Shown piece after piece: positions 24,689 through 32,194 of a DNA stretch of 34,803 bases (position 1 is the first letter of the stretch; each line of letters starts with the position of its first letter). The position numbers and the translations under genes were made by a program. Location: contig JAANWZ010000095.1 of assembly GCA_018263585.1 (NCBI GenBank), positions 130 to 34,932 of the forward strand, read 5' to 3'. The stretch is from Calditrichota bacterium (lineage in GTDB: Bacteria > Electryoneota > Electryoneia > Electryoneales > Electryoneaceae). The notes below the pieces were generated by a model. The model saw nothing but the letters and a program-made list of their open reading frames with translations, was not told the DNA's origin and did not search any database.

Positions 24689-26671
24689 ATGCGCGTCTCC
24701 TTTCACATCAGACTCTCCATTGTCGCCGTTCTCGGGGCGGTCCTCTCTACCAGCTGGGCCGCGATAATAAACGTTCCTGCTGACTACCAGAGGATTCAGC
24801 AGGCAGTCAACAACGCAAGCGAAGGAGATACGGTTCTCGTTGCAGACGGTGAGTACTTTGAATCGATCACGATTGAGAACCACGGCTTGACGTTAGCCAG
24901 CCATTATCTACTTGACAATGACAGCACCCACATTTCCAACACAATCATAACCCCGGAAGCTATCGGGACAAGGACCATAACGGTAGATTCGACTGTAACT
25001 ACTGCGATTGTTCTACATGGCATCAGCTTTCAGGATGCTCAGTTTGACGACATAGCCGGGTACGGAAGTGTTATCAATGCGCACGACATCGACGTAACCA
25101 TCGTCGGCTGCAGATTCTATAACAACACCTCTCGTACAGGGGCCGTTTGTTTGTTTTCATGTAGCGTAAGCATGGAGAACAACTTGTTTGTGGAGAATCA
25201 TTGTTGGGGGGAAGGTGCGGCGGTTATGATCTATGATGGCGATGTGTACGCATATGGAAACCGTTTCTTGGGTAATACCAGCGAATACGCAACAGCAGGT
25301 ATGGGAATAATCGGTGAGCACGCAGAGATTATGAACAACTGGTTCATAGATAATAGCTGCGCGTACCTTTTCGGCGCGCTGCACATTGGCAATGACGATG
25401 AGGGTGTTACCGACTCGTACGTGGTTCGCGACAATCTATTCGAAGGCAACACTGCGAACGTTGCGGCGGGGATGATCGCCACAGATGCTGACACCTTGAC
25501 CGTCTTCAACAACACCTTTATCCATAACGTTGCGCATGAGGGTCTTGCTCCGTCACCGAGTGCAGGCGCGATGCATGTCGCGACCGGAAGTGTAAGCGCG
25601 GAGATTTACAACAACGAGTTTTACTACAACATCGCTGTGGATTTTGGTGCGGTGGCTGTTTTCCAATCTGATGTTCGTTTCCACGAAAACCTGCTTTTCA
25701 AGAACGAGGCGAGCGAGCAATATGCATTGACTGCGGTTCTCGGCCAGGACAATGAAGGCATGAATGCGCTCGTGTATAACAACCTGTTTTTCGAGAACAC
25801 GAGATACGACCCGAACAATCCGAATGACTTTGGTTGCGTGTCTGTTAACAATCAAACGATTCTGACCGCATACGAAAACGATTTCTACGGCAACGTTACC
25901 TACGCCGCCGGCTGGAATCCGAACTCGCACGGGGATTTGCGGGTCGAAAACAACTACTGGGGCCATCCGAGCGGGCCGTATCATCGGATTCAGAACCCCG
26001 ACGGCCAGGGAGACGCGGTGATGGAGGAGATCGACGTGCTCCCGTTCGCGACGGAGCCGTTCACCACGCGCTGGCTGCATGCGCCGGAGCCGTTCCACCT
26101 CGTCGCGCCGGAGCCGGAGGATTTTGTCACCGACAGCACGGTCACGTTTCTCTGGCGCGCCGCCGCCGATTCCACGCCCACCGACACGGTCCGCTACACA
26201 CTCGAGCTCGCCGACAACCCGCACTTCGAAGACGGAATCACGGTGGACGCCGGCGAGGACACGACCGCGACTGTGGACAACCTCAACTGGGAGACCGCGT
26301 ACTACTGGCGTGTCGAGGCGCGTGACATCTACGACCTCACGACCTATTCGGCGGAGACGTGGTCGTTCATCGTCACCTCTGTCGGCGGAGAGGATCTCAC
26401 CGGGATCCCGGACGAGTGGTCGCTGGAGCGCGTGTACCCGAACCCGTTCAACCGTACGGTGCAGGTAGTGGTCGCGGCGCCGCGTGCGGGTGAGGCGACG
26501 GTCGCGATCTACGATCTGCAGGGGCGGCTCGTGGACACGCTGCACCGTGGCGCGCTCGACGCCGGCCGTCACCGGCTCGCATGGACGCCCGACACCGCCG
26601 CCGGGGTGTACTTCCTGCGCGCGACCACCGGCGCGTGGTCTGCCACACGCAAGCTCGTCTACCTCAAGTAG
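24689..26671 (+). CDS. Secreted right-handed beta-helix protein with FnIII-like and FlgD-like tail
   Basis: A 660-residue precursor. Signal peptide to about STSWA (residue 25). Residues about 26-430 form a parallel beta-helix: it opens with INVPADYQRIQQAVNNA and then repeats short strands with Asn turns (FYNNTSRTG, FVENHCWGEGA, FLGNTSEYATAG, NNTFIHN, NNLFFEN, ENNYWGHPSGP). A fibronectin-III-like domain (about 470-565) and a FlgD-like sorting tail (about 575-660; RVYPNPFNRTVQVVV, AAGVYFLRAT) follow. Beta-helix folds of this type bind or cleave polysaccharides, but no catalytic set is evident. ATG 24689 suits the signal peptide and GTGGAG. The helix region is far lower in GC than the tail, with a switch near 25905. 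Confidence 0.88.
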   Translation: MRVSFHIRLSIVAVLGAVLSTSWAAIINVPADYQRIQQAVNNASEGDTVLVADGEYFESITIENHGLTLASHYLLDNDSTHISNTIITPEAIGTRTITVDSTVTTAIVLHGISFQDAQFDDIAGYGSVINAHDIDVTIVGCRFYNNTSRTGAVCLFSCSVSMENNLFVENHCWGEGAAVMIYDGDVYAYGNRFLGNTSEYATAGMGIIGEHAEIMNNWFIDNSCAYLFGALHIGNDDEGVTDSYVVRDNLFEGNTANVAAGMIATDADTLTVFNNTFIHNVAHEGLAPSPSAGAMHVATGSVSAEIYNNEFYYNIAVDFGAVAVFQSDVRFHENLLFKNEASEQYALTAVLGQDNEGMNALVYNNLFFENTRYDPNNPNDFGCVSVNNQTILTAYENDFYGNVTYAAGWNPNSHGDLRVENNYWGHPSGPYHRIQNPDGQGDAVMEEIDVLPFATEPFTTRWLHAPEPFHLVAPEPEDFVTDSTVTFLWRAAADSTPTDTVRYTLELADNPHFEDGITVDAGEDTTATVDNLNWETAYYWRVEARDIYDLTTYSAETWSFIVTSVGGEDLTGIPDEWSLERVYPNPFNRTVQVVVAAPRAGEATVAIYDLQGRLVDTLHRGALDAGRHRLAWTPDTAAGVYFLRATTGAWSATRKLVYLK

Positions 26672-26677
26672 GGCGCG

Positions 26678-27120
26678 AGTCGAGTATCGAGTAACGAGAA
26701 TCGAGTAACGAGTTGCGAGTCCGGAGAAACCGGAGCCGCTCGCATGCCCACGGGGATCCGCCAGGATCACCGCGGCTGAACGGACAGTGCGGGCTTGCTC
26801 TCGCGGTCGCGTTCCGCGCCTGGCGAGCAAGCGCGGGCGCGAGTGCGACGGGATCACTTCCTATGCCCCGCGCCTGCTCGCAGGCCGGGATCAGCCTGGT
26901 CCGCGCAAGTCGGGGACGCTTGCGAGCAAGCGTCCCAGGAACGGGGTGACGGGAGATACCCCCCCCTGAATCCATGCCTGCACAGCAGGCATGGGCATAG
27001 TGCATACCCGGCCCGCAGCCCGCCGGAACAAGCGTGCTACCGTGTCGCATCCATGCCTGCACAGCAGGCACGGGCATAGTGCATAGCGGCATCGCTTCGA
27101 CGAGGCCGTCCCCGCGGGCA
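26678..27120. repeat. Intergenic mosaic: ACGAGT run and palindromic modules
   Basis: The gap 26672-27222 has no gene. It holds a degenerate CGAGTA/ACGAGT run (26678-26722), a CCACGGGGATCC-GCCA-GGATCACCGCGG hairpin (26748-26775), CCGCGCCTG-GCGAG-CAAGCGCGG with one mismatch (26814-26836), a CTATGCCCCGCG module with GCCTG-CTCG-CAGGC (26861-26890), a 10-bp stem GGGACGCTTG-CGAG-CAAGCGTCCC (26913-26936), and two CCATGCCTG-CACAG-CAGGC modules with GGGCATAGTGCAT (26970-27005 and 27050-27085). A GTCCCCGCGGGCA fragment is at 27108-27120. Confidence 0.78.
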
Positions 27121-27222
27121 CGCAACCCTAAACTACACCCGGAACGCATCAGCCGCGCGGGAGAGCGCCGGGGGGTCGCGCACGCTGGAACCCCGGCTTC
27201 GCCGGCGCGTACCTTGGTCGCC

Positions 27223-28125
27223 ATGGCAGACAGATCACCCGACCGTGAACTCGTCACATCCTCGTTGATTCACCGGCTCGAGCCGCTTTCTCTGCGCGCG
27301 AAGGTGGTGGTCGAGGGGTTCCTCACCGGCCTGCACCGGAGCCCGTATCACGGGTTCTCGGTCGAATTCGCCGAGCACCGCGCCTACCAGCCCGGCGACA
27401 ACCTCAAGTACCTCGACTGGAAGGTGCTCGCCCGCACGGACCGTTACTACATCAAGCAGTTCCAGGAAGAGACGAACCTGCGCGCATACATCCTGCTCGA
27501 CGGCTCCGGTTCGATGGCGTTCGGGTCCGGGGAGGTGACGAAGGGCGGGTATGCGCGTTCGCTCGCGGCCGCGCTCGTTTACATGTTGCTCGTGCAACGT
27601 GATGCGGTCGGGCTCACCGTGTTCGACCGGGCGGTGCGTGAGACGCGCCCGCCGCGGTCGGCCCTGATCTGGCGCGACGAGCTCTGGGCGGTGCTCGAGA
27701 ACACGCAGTTCACCGGCGAGACGAACACGGGCGAGTCGCTGCACCGTGTCGCGGAACGCGCCGGCCGCCGCGGGCTTGTCATCCTCATCTCCGACCTGCT
27801 CGACGACCCGGAGGCGATCCTCTCCGGCCTGCACCATTTTCGCCACCTCGGGCACGAGGTGATCGTGTTCCAGGTGCTCGATGACCGCGAGCTCGACTTC
27901 GCGTTCGACCGTGAAGCGCGGTTCGAGGAGCTGGAGACCGGTGCGACGATGCCCGCGAGCCCGTGGCAGGTGCGGGACGCCTACCAGTCCGAGATGAAGG
28001 CCTACCTGGACCAGATCAAGTCCGGCTGCTCCCACCACAATGTCCGCCACCACCTGCTCACGACATCGACGCCGCTCGAGGAGGCGCTCGTCTCATTTCT
28101 CATCCACCGTGGGCGGATCGGGTGA
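27223..28125 (+). CDS. DUF58 domain protein (vWA-like)
   Basis: A 300-residue cytoplasmic protein of the DUF58 family. It has the N-terminal helix LEPLSLRAKVVVEGFLTGLH, the family segments HRSPYHGFSVEFAEHRAYQPGD and LKYLDWKVLARTDRYYIKQF, and a von Willebrand A-like domain with a MIDAS motif D-G-S-G-S (LLDGSGSM, about residue 93). DUF58 proteins usually sit beside a MoxR AAA ATPase and BatA-type membrane proteins and act with them as chaperone systems. Here none is adjacent: upstream are repeats and downstream is hicAB. No clear ribosome binding site precedes ATG 27223, so the start or a leaderless mRNA is uncertain. Confidence 0.88.
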   Translation: MADRSPDRELVTSSLIHRLEPLSLRAKVVVEGFLTGLHRSPYHGFSVEFAEHRAYQPGDNLKYLDWKVLARTDRYYIKQFQEETNLRAYILLDGSGSMAFGSGEVTKGGYARSLAAALVYMLLVQRDAVGLTVFDRAVRETRPPRSALIWRDELWAVLENTQFTGETNTGESLHRVAERAGRRGLVILISDLLDDPEAILSGLHHFRHLGHEVIVFQVLDDRELDFAFDREARFEELETGATMPASPWQVRDAYQSEMKAYLDQIKSGCSHHNVRHHLLTTSTPLEEALVSFLIHRGRIG

Positions 28126-28248
28126 TCCTGATACGAGCGGAAATCGTCGATCCCCCGGCTGGTGCGCCGAAGCCTGCGTGACCCGCACATACAACTGTGC
28201 ACAACCTCGGATGTGCAACATCAAGAAAAGCGGGCATCGAGCGTAGTG

Positions 28249-28278
28249 TTGACAGCAGAAACACACGAGAACTATGAT
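28249..28278 (+). promoter_or_regulatory. Consensus-like sigma70 promoter upstream of hicA (distal)
   Basis: A perfect TTGACA (28249-28254), an 18-nt spacer and TATGAT (28273-28278). It would start transcription near 28285, giving a leader of about 100 nt before hicA. Confidence 0.6.
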
Positions 28279-28341
28279 CGCGAAATATCCGAGGGCACGA
28301 AACCTGAGTCTCGGACGGAGTTTGCCACCTCCGCTCCCGAG

Positions 28342-28371
28342 TTGACTTCTTGATACTACCGACAGTATCAT
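28342..28371 (+). promoter_or_regulatory. Proximal hicAB promoter with overlapping operator palindrome
   Basis: TTGACT (28342-28347) and TATCAT (28366-28371) are 18 nt apart. A perfect 7-bp inverted repeat TGATACT-ACCGAC-AGTATCA (28351-28370) covers the spacer and most of the -10 box. This is the expected place for autorepression by HicB, whose C-terminal ribbon-helix-helix domain binds such palindromes. The hicA start lies 17 nt after the -10 box, with GGAGG at 28378-28382. Confidence 0.65.
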
Positions 28372-28387
28372 CGAGACGGAGGTTCGG

Positions 28388-28675
28388 GTGGCTTCGCGGA
28401 CGCGGTTTGAAAAACTGCGCAGCGCTCTCTGTGACCGGCCGTCGCGGAGCGGGGCGAGGTTTTCGGATGTGAAGCGCTTGCTGGAAACGGCCGGATTCGA
28501 GCACCGGCGGACGAGAGGTTCGCATCATCGTTTTGTGCATCCGGAACTGAGGCATGATGATGCGACGCTCGGGAACTTGACTATCGTTGACCATGGCGGA
28601 ATGCTGAGGGCCGTTTACGTGAAGTATGCCTGCGCCGCGGTGGACTATCTGGCAGACCTGGGGAGGTTGCCATGA
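28388..28675 (+). CDS. hicA: HicA-family mRNA interferase toxin
   Basis: A 95-residue toxin of the double-stranded-RNA-binding-like fold. FSDVKRLLETAGFEHRRTRGSHHRFVHP contains the family signature with the catalytic histidine region (H46-H47 in GSHH); NLTIVDHGGMLRAVYVK follows. HicA cleaves mRNA and stops growth until bound by HicB. It has an N-terminal extension of about 20 residues (MASRTRFEKLRSALCDRPSR) relative to the shortest HicA proteins. The start is GTG 28388, fixed by GGAGG. Its stop overlaps the hicB start (ATGA), so translation is coupled. Local GC is below that of neighbours, consistent with acquisition. Confidence 0.88.
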   Translation: MASRTRFEKLRSALCDRPSRSGARFSDVKRLLETAGFEHRRTRGSHHRFVHPELRHDDATLGNLTIVDHGGMLRAVYVKYACAAVDYLADLGRLP

Positions 28676-29178
28676 AGGCAAAAAAGCCGCTGGACTACTA
28701 TCTCAACCTCAAATACACTGTTGTCGTTTCCTACGAGGACGGGTCCTTTGTCGCATGGCATCCTGAATTCGGGAAATGGACGACCACAGGCGTGGGCGAA
28801 ACTCCTGCGGAAGCGATAAAGGAGTTGGATTCGGTGCGCGAGTTTGTGATTGAGGACTTTCACCGCGACGGACTTCCGATACCTGAGCCGGCTGTCGGGG
28901 GGAGAGAATACAGCGGGCAGTTCGTGACACGCATTCCGAGTGAACTTCACAGGGCTCTAGTACTCTCGGCCCGCTTGAACAATGTGAGCCTCAACCAGTA
29001 CATCGTCTCGCTGTTGAGCGAGCGCCATCAGAGTGAGCGGGTGCAGGAGAAGCTCGACTCGTTGCTGCAACGGAATCAGCAGCTCGAACGGCGGCTCGTT
29101 GAACTTGCGGAGCATCTGGAGCGCGATCTGACTCCGGCGCAATCGTCAACGCGTCAGCGGGTTCGCGAGGATTCATGA
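28672..29178 (+). CDS. hicB: HicB-family antitoxin with RHH domain and coiled-coil tail
   Basis: A 168-residue antitoxin. The N-terminal partly degenerate RNase-H-like domain (LNLKYTVVVSYEDGSFVAWH, GETPAEAIKELDSVREFVIE) neutralises HicA. A ribbon-helix-helix domain follows (about 80-118; GQFVTRIPSELHRALVLSA, NNVSLNQYIVSLL), expected to bind the palindrome at 28351-28370. Residues about 120-155 are an added heptad-like segment (VQEKLDSLLQRNQQLERRLV, ELAEHLERDL) likely to form a coiled coil, absent from minimal HicB. It overlaps hicA by 4 nt. Confidence 0.9.
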   Translation: MKAKKPLDYYLNLKYTVVVSYEDGSFVAWHPEFGKWTTTGVGETPAEAIKELDSVREFVIEDFHRDGLPIPEPAVGGREYSGQFVTRIPSELHRALVLSARLNNVSLNQYIVSLLSERHQSERVQEKLDSLLQRNQQLERRLVELAEHLERDLTPAQSSTRQRVREDS

Positions 29179-29530
29179 AGCCTCGCTGTCTCGCGCCGGC
29201 GCCGCCCACGGGCCGGGCCGGCGGACGGCGTTCACCCCCCTGTTGCCGTTCGGGCACGGTCTGTGTCGGATCTCCCACGCCGGCAGCCGTGGATTTCCTC
29301 GCGGCTCAAGTCCCCAAATTGTTGAACACGGTTGATTCGGCCGGTTTCGCGCGCCGGCGCCCGTTCCGGCCCGCGATTTGCCCGAGCCGGGAGCGGAACG
29401 GGAGCGGCGCGTTGTAACGAACGGGGCGGTGACGGAGTCTGATCACGCGCACGGCGTATATTGCCGAAACGGACTCGGGTCCGCGTCAGGCGAGAGGATA
29501 TCGAGGCGGCAACATGGGGAGGGAGTGACG
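29179..29530. other. Intergenic gap with possible promoter for the SppA fusion gene
   Basis: 352 bp without a gene. An isolated AT-richer patch lies at 29310-29335. TATATT (29457-29462) resembles the -10 box used before HU and the lipoprotein gene, but no matching -35 is clear. The word GAGAGGATATCG (29492-29503) also occurs just before the lipoprotein start (18025-18036). None of the palindrome families is seen. Confidence 0.35.
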
Positions 29531-32098
29531 ATGAGTGCGAACACGCGCCGTTTTCTGCCGGCGGTTTTCGCCGCGGCCGCAATGCTGTTCACCGCGGCGG
29601 CGACGCGGGCGAACGAACCGTACGACACGTACCGCCGGCCGAGCCAGGAGATCATGCCGATGCCGTACAGCCCGGTCGCGTATCCCGGCGCGACATCAGC
29701 GCTGTGGACGAACCCGGCCGGGATCGGCGCCGACGGCACGAGCGGGTTGCTCCTGCTGAAGCCGTCAAGCCTCGATGACCGGTACGGCTATGCCAACGCG
29801 CTCAGCGACGACCTCGCGTGGGGGATCAACCTCGACGGGCTCGGGTTCGGCGTCGAATACAGGAACGGGACCCCCTCCGCGCGCCGCTACACGCTCGCGC
29901 TCGGCGACGAGATCGTCGAGGGGTTCACGTTCGGCGTCGCCTACCACTGGAGCAAGGGGCTGCCGCTGCGGAACTCGTACGACGCCGGCGTGCTCGCGCG
30001 TCCGACACGCTGGCTCTCGCTGGGCGCGGTCGCGGAGCAGTTGATCGGGGGCGAATGGAACGGCCGCGATATCGATCCGACGTACCGTCTCGGTCTCGCC
30101 GTGCGCCCGGTCGGCCCGCGACTCACGCTCACCGGCGAGGTCACCGTCAGCGAGTTCAAGTCCTATCCGGACACGCTCGGCAAGTATCGGCGGATCAATT
30201 ACGGCGACAAACTGAACCCGACGTTCACCGCGAGCGCGCGCGTGCTCGACGGCGTCACGGTCAACGCCGGCTACGCGGTGGACAGCGAAGTGCTGTTCGG
30301 CGGGCTCACGTTCACGTTCGGCCACGCGGAGGTCGGCGGCTGGAGCGGGTTCCGCGGGGAGTCGATCGAGAACCTGCCCGACGACGCCGGCGCGACATGG
30401 GTGCGGGCATCTTCCCACTGGAGCCCGTCGCTCGTCGAGAAGTTCCGCCCGAAGAAGATTGTGAAGATGAAGTTGAGCGGGCAGCTCGTCGAGGAGAAGG
30501 AACCGTGGAGTTTCTTCGGCGAGCCGGAGCCGACGATGTTCGAGATGCTCGACCGGATGGAGCAGATCGCACAGGACGAGACCGTGGCGGGTGTCTGGCT
30601 CGAGATCCGCGGTCTGAAGGCTCAGCTTTCGGACCTCGAGGAGTTGCGGGCGGCGGTCCGGCGCCTGCAGGATGCGGGCAAAAAGGTGGTCGTCTATGCC
30701 GATCAGCTCTCGCTCGGCTCGTACTACCTCGCGTGCGCTGCGGACGAGATCTACCTGCTCCCGACCGGGATGATCGCCGTGCCCGGGCTCAACCTCGAGA
30801 CGCTCCACCTCCGGCGCCTGCTCGACAAGATCCGCGTCACCCCGCAGGTGGAGAAGATCGAGGAGTACAAGTCGGCCGGCGAAATCCTCACCGATGACAC
30901 TACCTCCGCCCCCGTGCGCGAGATGTACGAGCAGTTCGTCGAAACCTGGTGGGACGAGTGGTTGCAGGCGGTCGCGGATGGCCGCCGTGTTGACACGGAC
31001 CGCGTGCAGCAGTGGGTCGATCAGGCGCTTCACACCGGCCGGGGCGCGCGCGCGCTCGGGATGGTCGATACGGTCGCTTACGACGACGAGATCGACGCGA
31101 TCGTGCGCGATGCGATCGCGCAAGACACCCCGGCGAGTGTCGTCGGCGCCGGCGACTACTTCCGCCAGCTCGAACCGGACGAGCACTGGGAGGACATGAC
31201 CTCGCCGAAGGTCGCGGTGATCTTCGCGGAAGGGCCGATCATGACCGGACATAGCGGTCGCGGCGTCTGGGGCGGTGACCCGTACATCGGCGCGGAGACG
31301 GTCGCGAAAGCGATCCGCGAGGCGCGCACGAACCGGCGCGTGAACGCGATCGTGATGCGCGTCGATTCACCCGGCGGCTCGGCGTCGGCCTCCGACATCA
31401 TCGCGCGCGAGGTCAAGCTCACCGTGGACCCGGAGCACGAGAACGCCGACCCGAAACCGTTCATCGTCTCGATGTCCGGCGTCGCCGCCTCCGGCGGCTA
31501 CTACATCGCCTGCCTCGCGGACACGATCGTCGCGCCGAAGACCACGCTCACCGGTTCGATCGGCGTGCTCGCGGTCAACCTCGCGTACCGTGAACTGCTC
31601 GACTCGCTCGGGATTACGCTCGACCCGGTCGTCCGCCGAGGCGAGAACGCCGACCTGTTCTCCGCCGGAACCTGGAACGAGGAGCAGCGCCGGATCATCC
31701 GCCGCGAGATCGAGGCGGTGTACGATGACTTCACCGGGCTCGTCGCGGAAGGCCGGGAGATGAGCGTGGATCGCGTGGACGAGATCGGCCGCGGGCGTGT
31801 CTGGTCGGGCGCGGATGCGATCGGGATCGATCTCGTCGATCTCGAGGGCGGCCTGTTCCAATCGATCGAGGTCGCGAAGCAGGCCGCCGGTCTCGACCCG
31901 CACGAGGTCGTTGACCTCGAGCTGTTCATGGCCGAACCCGGCTGGGGGCTCGACCGGGAGATCCGCGCCGCCGCGGCCGGAATGATGCCCGACGGCGTGC
32001 GCGAGCTGCTCGTGCGCGGGGAGACGTTCCGCCGGCTCCAGCAGGAGTCGGTGCAGATGCTCGCGCCGGTGGACCCGGACGCGGTCGTCGTCGAGTAG
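29531..32098 (+). CDS. Fusion of an outer-membrane beta-barrel-like domain with an SppA (S49) protease
   Basis: An 855-residue precursor with a cleavable signal peptide (to about ATRANE, residue 26). Residues about 30-300 look like a FadL/PorV-type barrel: GATSALWTNPAGIGADG, then alternating strands such as FGVEYRNG, FTFGVAYHW, YRLGLAVRPV, LTLTGEVTV, VNAGYAV and GGLTFTFG. From about 306 it is a full tandem SppA: the N-terminal half with catalytic-type K447 (EEYKSAGE) and the C-terminal half with nucleophile S654 (SGVAASGGYYIA), preceded by VDSPGGSASASD. The Lys-Ser spacing (207) is close to that of E. coli SppA (K209, S409). The usual N-terminal membrane helix is replaced by a Sec signal and barrel-like region, so the protease may sit at the outer membrane. 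GGAGGGAG precedes ATG 29531. Confidence 0.85.
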   Translation: MSANTRRFLPAVFAAAAMLFTAAATRANEPYDTYRRPSQEIMPMPYSPVAYPGATSALWTNPAGIGADGTSGLLLLKPSSLDDRYGYANALSDDLAWGINLDGLGFGVEYRNGTPSARRYTLALGDEIVEGFTFGVAYHWSKGLPLRNSYDAGVLARPTRWLSLGAVAEQLIGGEWNGRDIDPTYRLGLAVRPVGPRLTLTGEVTVSEFKSYPDTLGKYRRINYGDKLNPTFTASARVLDGVTVNAGYAVDSEVLFGGLTFTFGHAEVGGWSGFRGESIENLPDDAGATWVRASSHWSPSLVEKFRPKKIVKMKLSGQLVEEKEPWSFFGEPEPTMFEMLDRMEQIAQDETVAGVWLEIRGLKAQLSDLEELRAAVRRLQDAGKKVVVYADQLSLGSYYLACAADEIYLLPTGMIAVPGLNLETLHLRRLLDKIRVTPQVEKIEEYKSAGEILTDDTTSAPVREMYEQFVETWWDEWLQAVADGRRVDTDRVQQWVDQALHTGRGARALGMVDTVAYDDEIDAIVRDAIAQDTPASVVGAGDYFRQLEPDEHWEDMTSPKVAVIFAEGPIMTGHSGRGVWGGDPYIGAETVAKAIREARTNRRVNAIVMRVDSPGGSASASDIIAREVKLTVDPEHENADPKPFIVSMSGVAASGGYYIACLADTIVAPKTTLTGSIGVLAVNLAYRELLDSLGITLDPVVRRGENADLFSAGTWNEEQRRIIRREIEAVYDDFTGLVAEGREMSVDRVDEIGRGRVWSGADAIGIDLVDLEGGLFQSIEVAKQAAGLDPHEVVDLELFMAEPGWGLDREIRAAAAGMMPDGVRELLVRGETFRRLQQESVQMLAPVDPDAVVVE

Positions 32099-32194
32099 CC
32101 GGTGAACTGTCGGAGACGCTTGCTCGCATCCGGTTATCCCTTTGGCTCAGCCGGGAGCAGCATCGGCGGCGGAGAGAGGTTCATTCAGACCGAG

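Noticed and set aside
26678-27120. Insertion sequence suspected in a repeat-rich gap
   Set aside because: No transposase reading frame or terminal inverted repeat pair is visible; only short hairpin modules are seen.
29765-31252. 495-codon open frame on the minus strand
   Set aside because: Antisense shadow of the SppA fusion gene with low-complexity Arg/Glu/Val composition.
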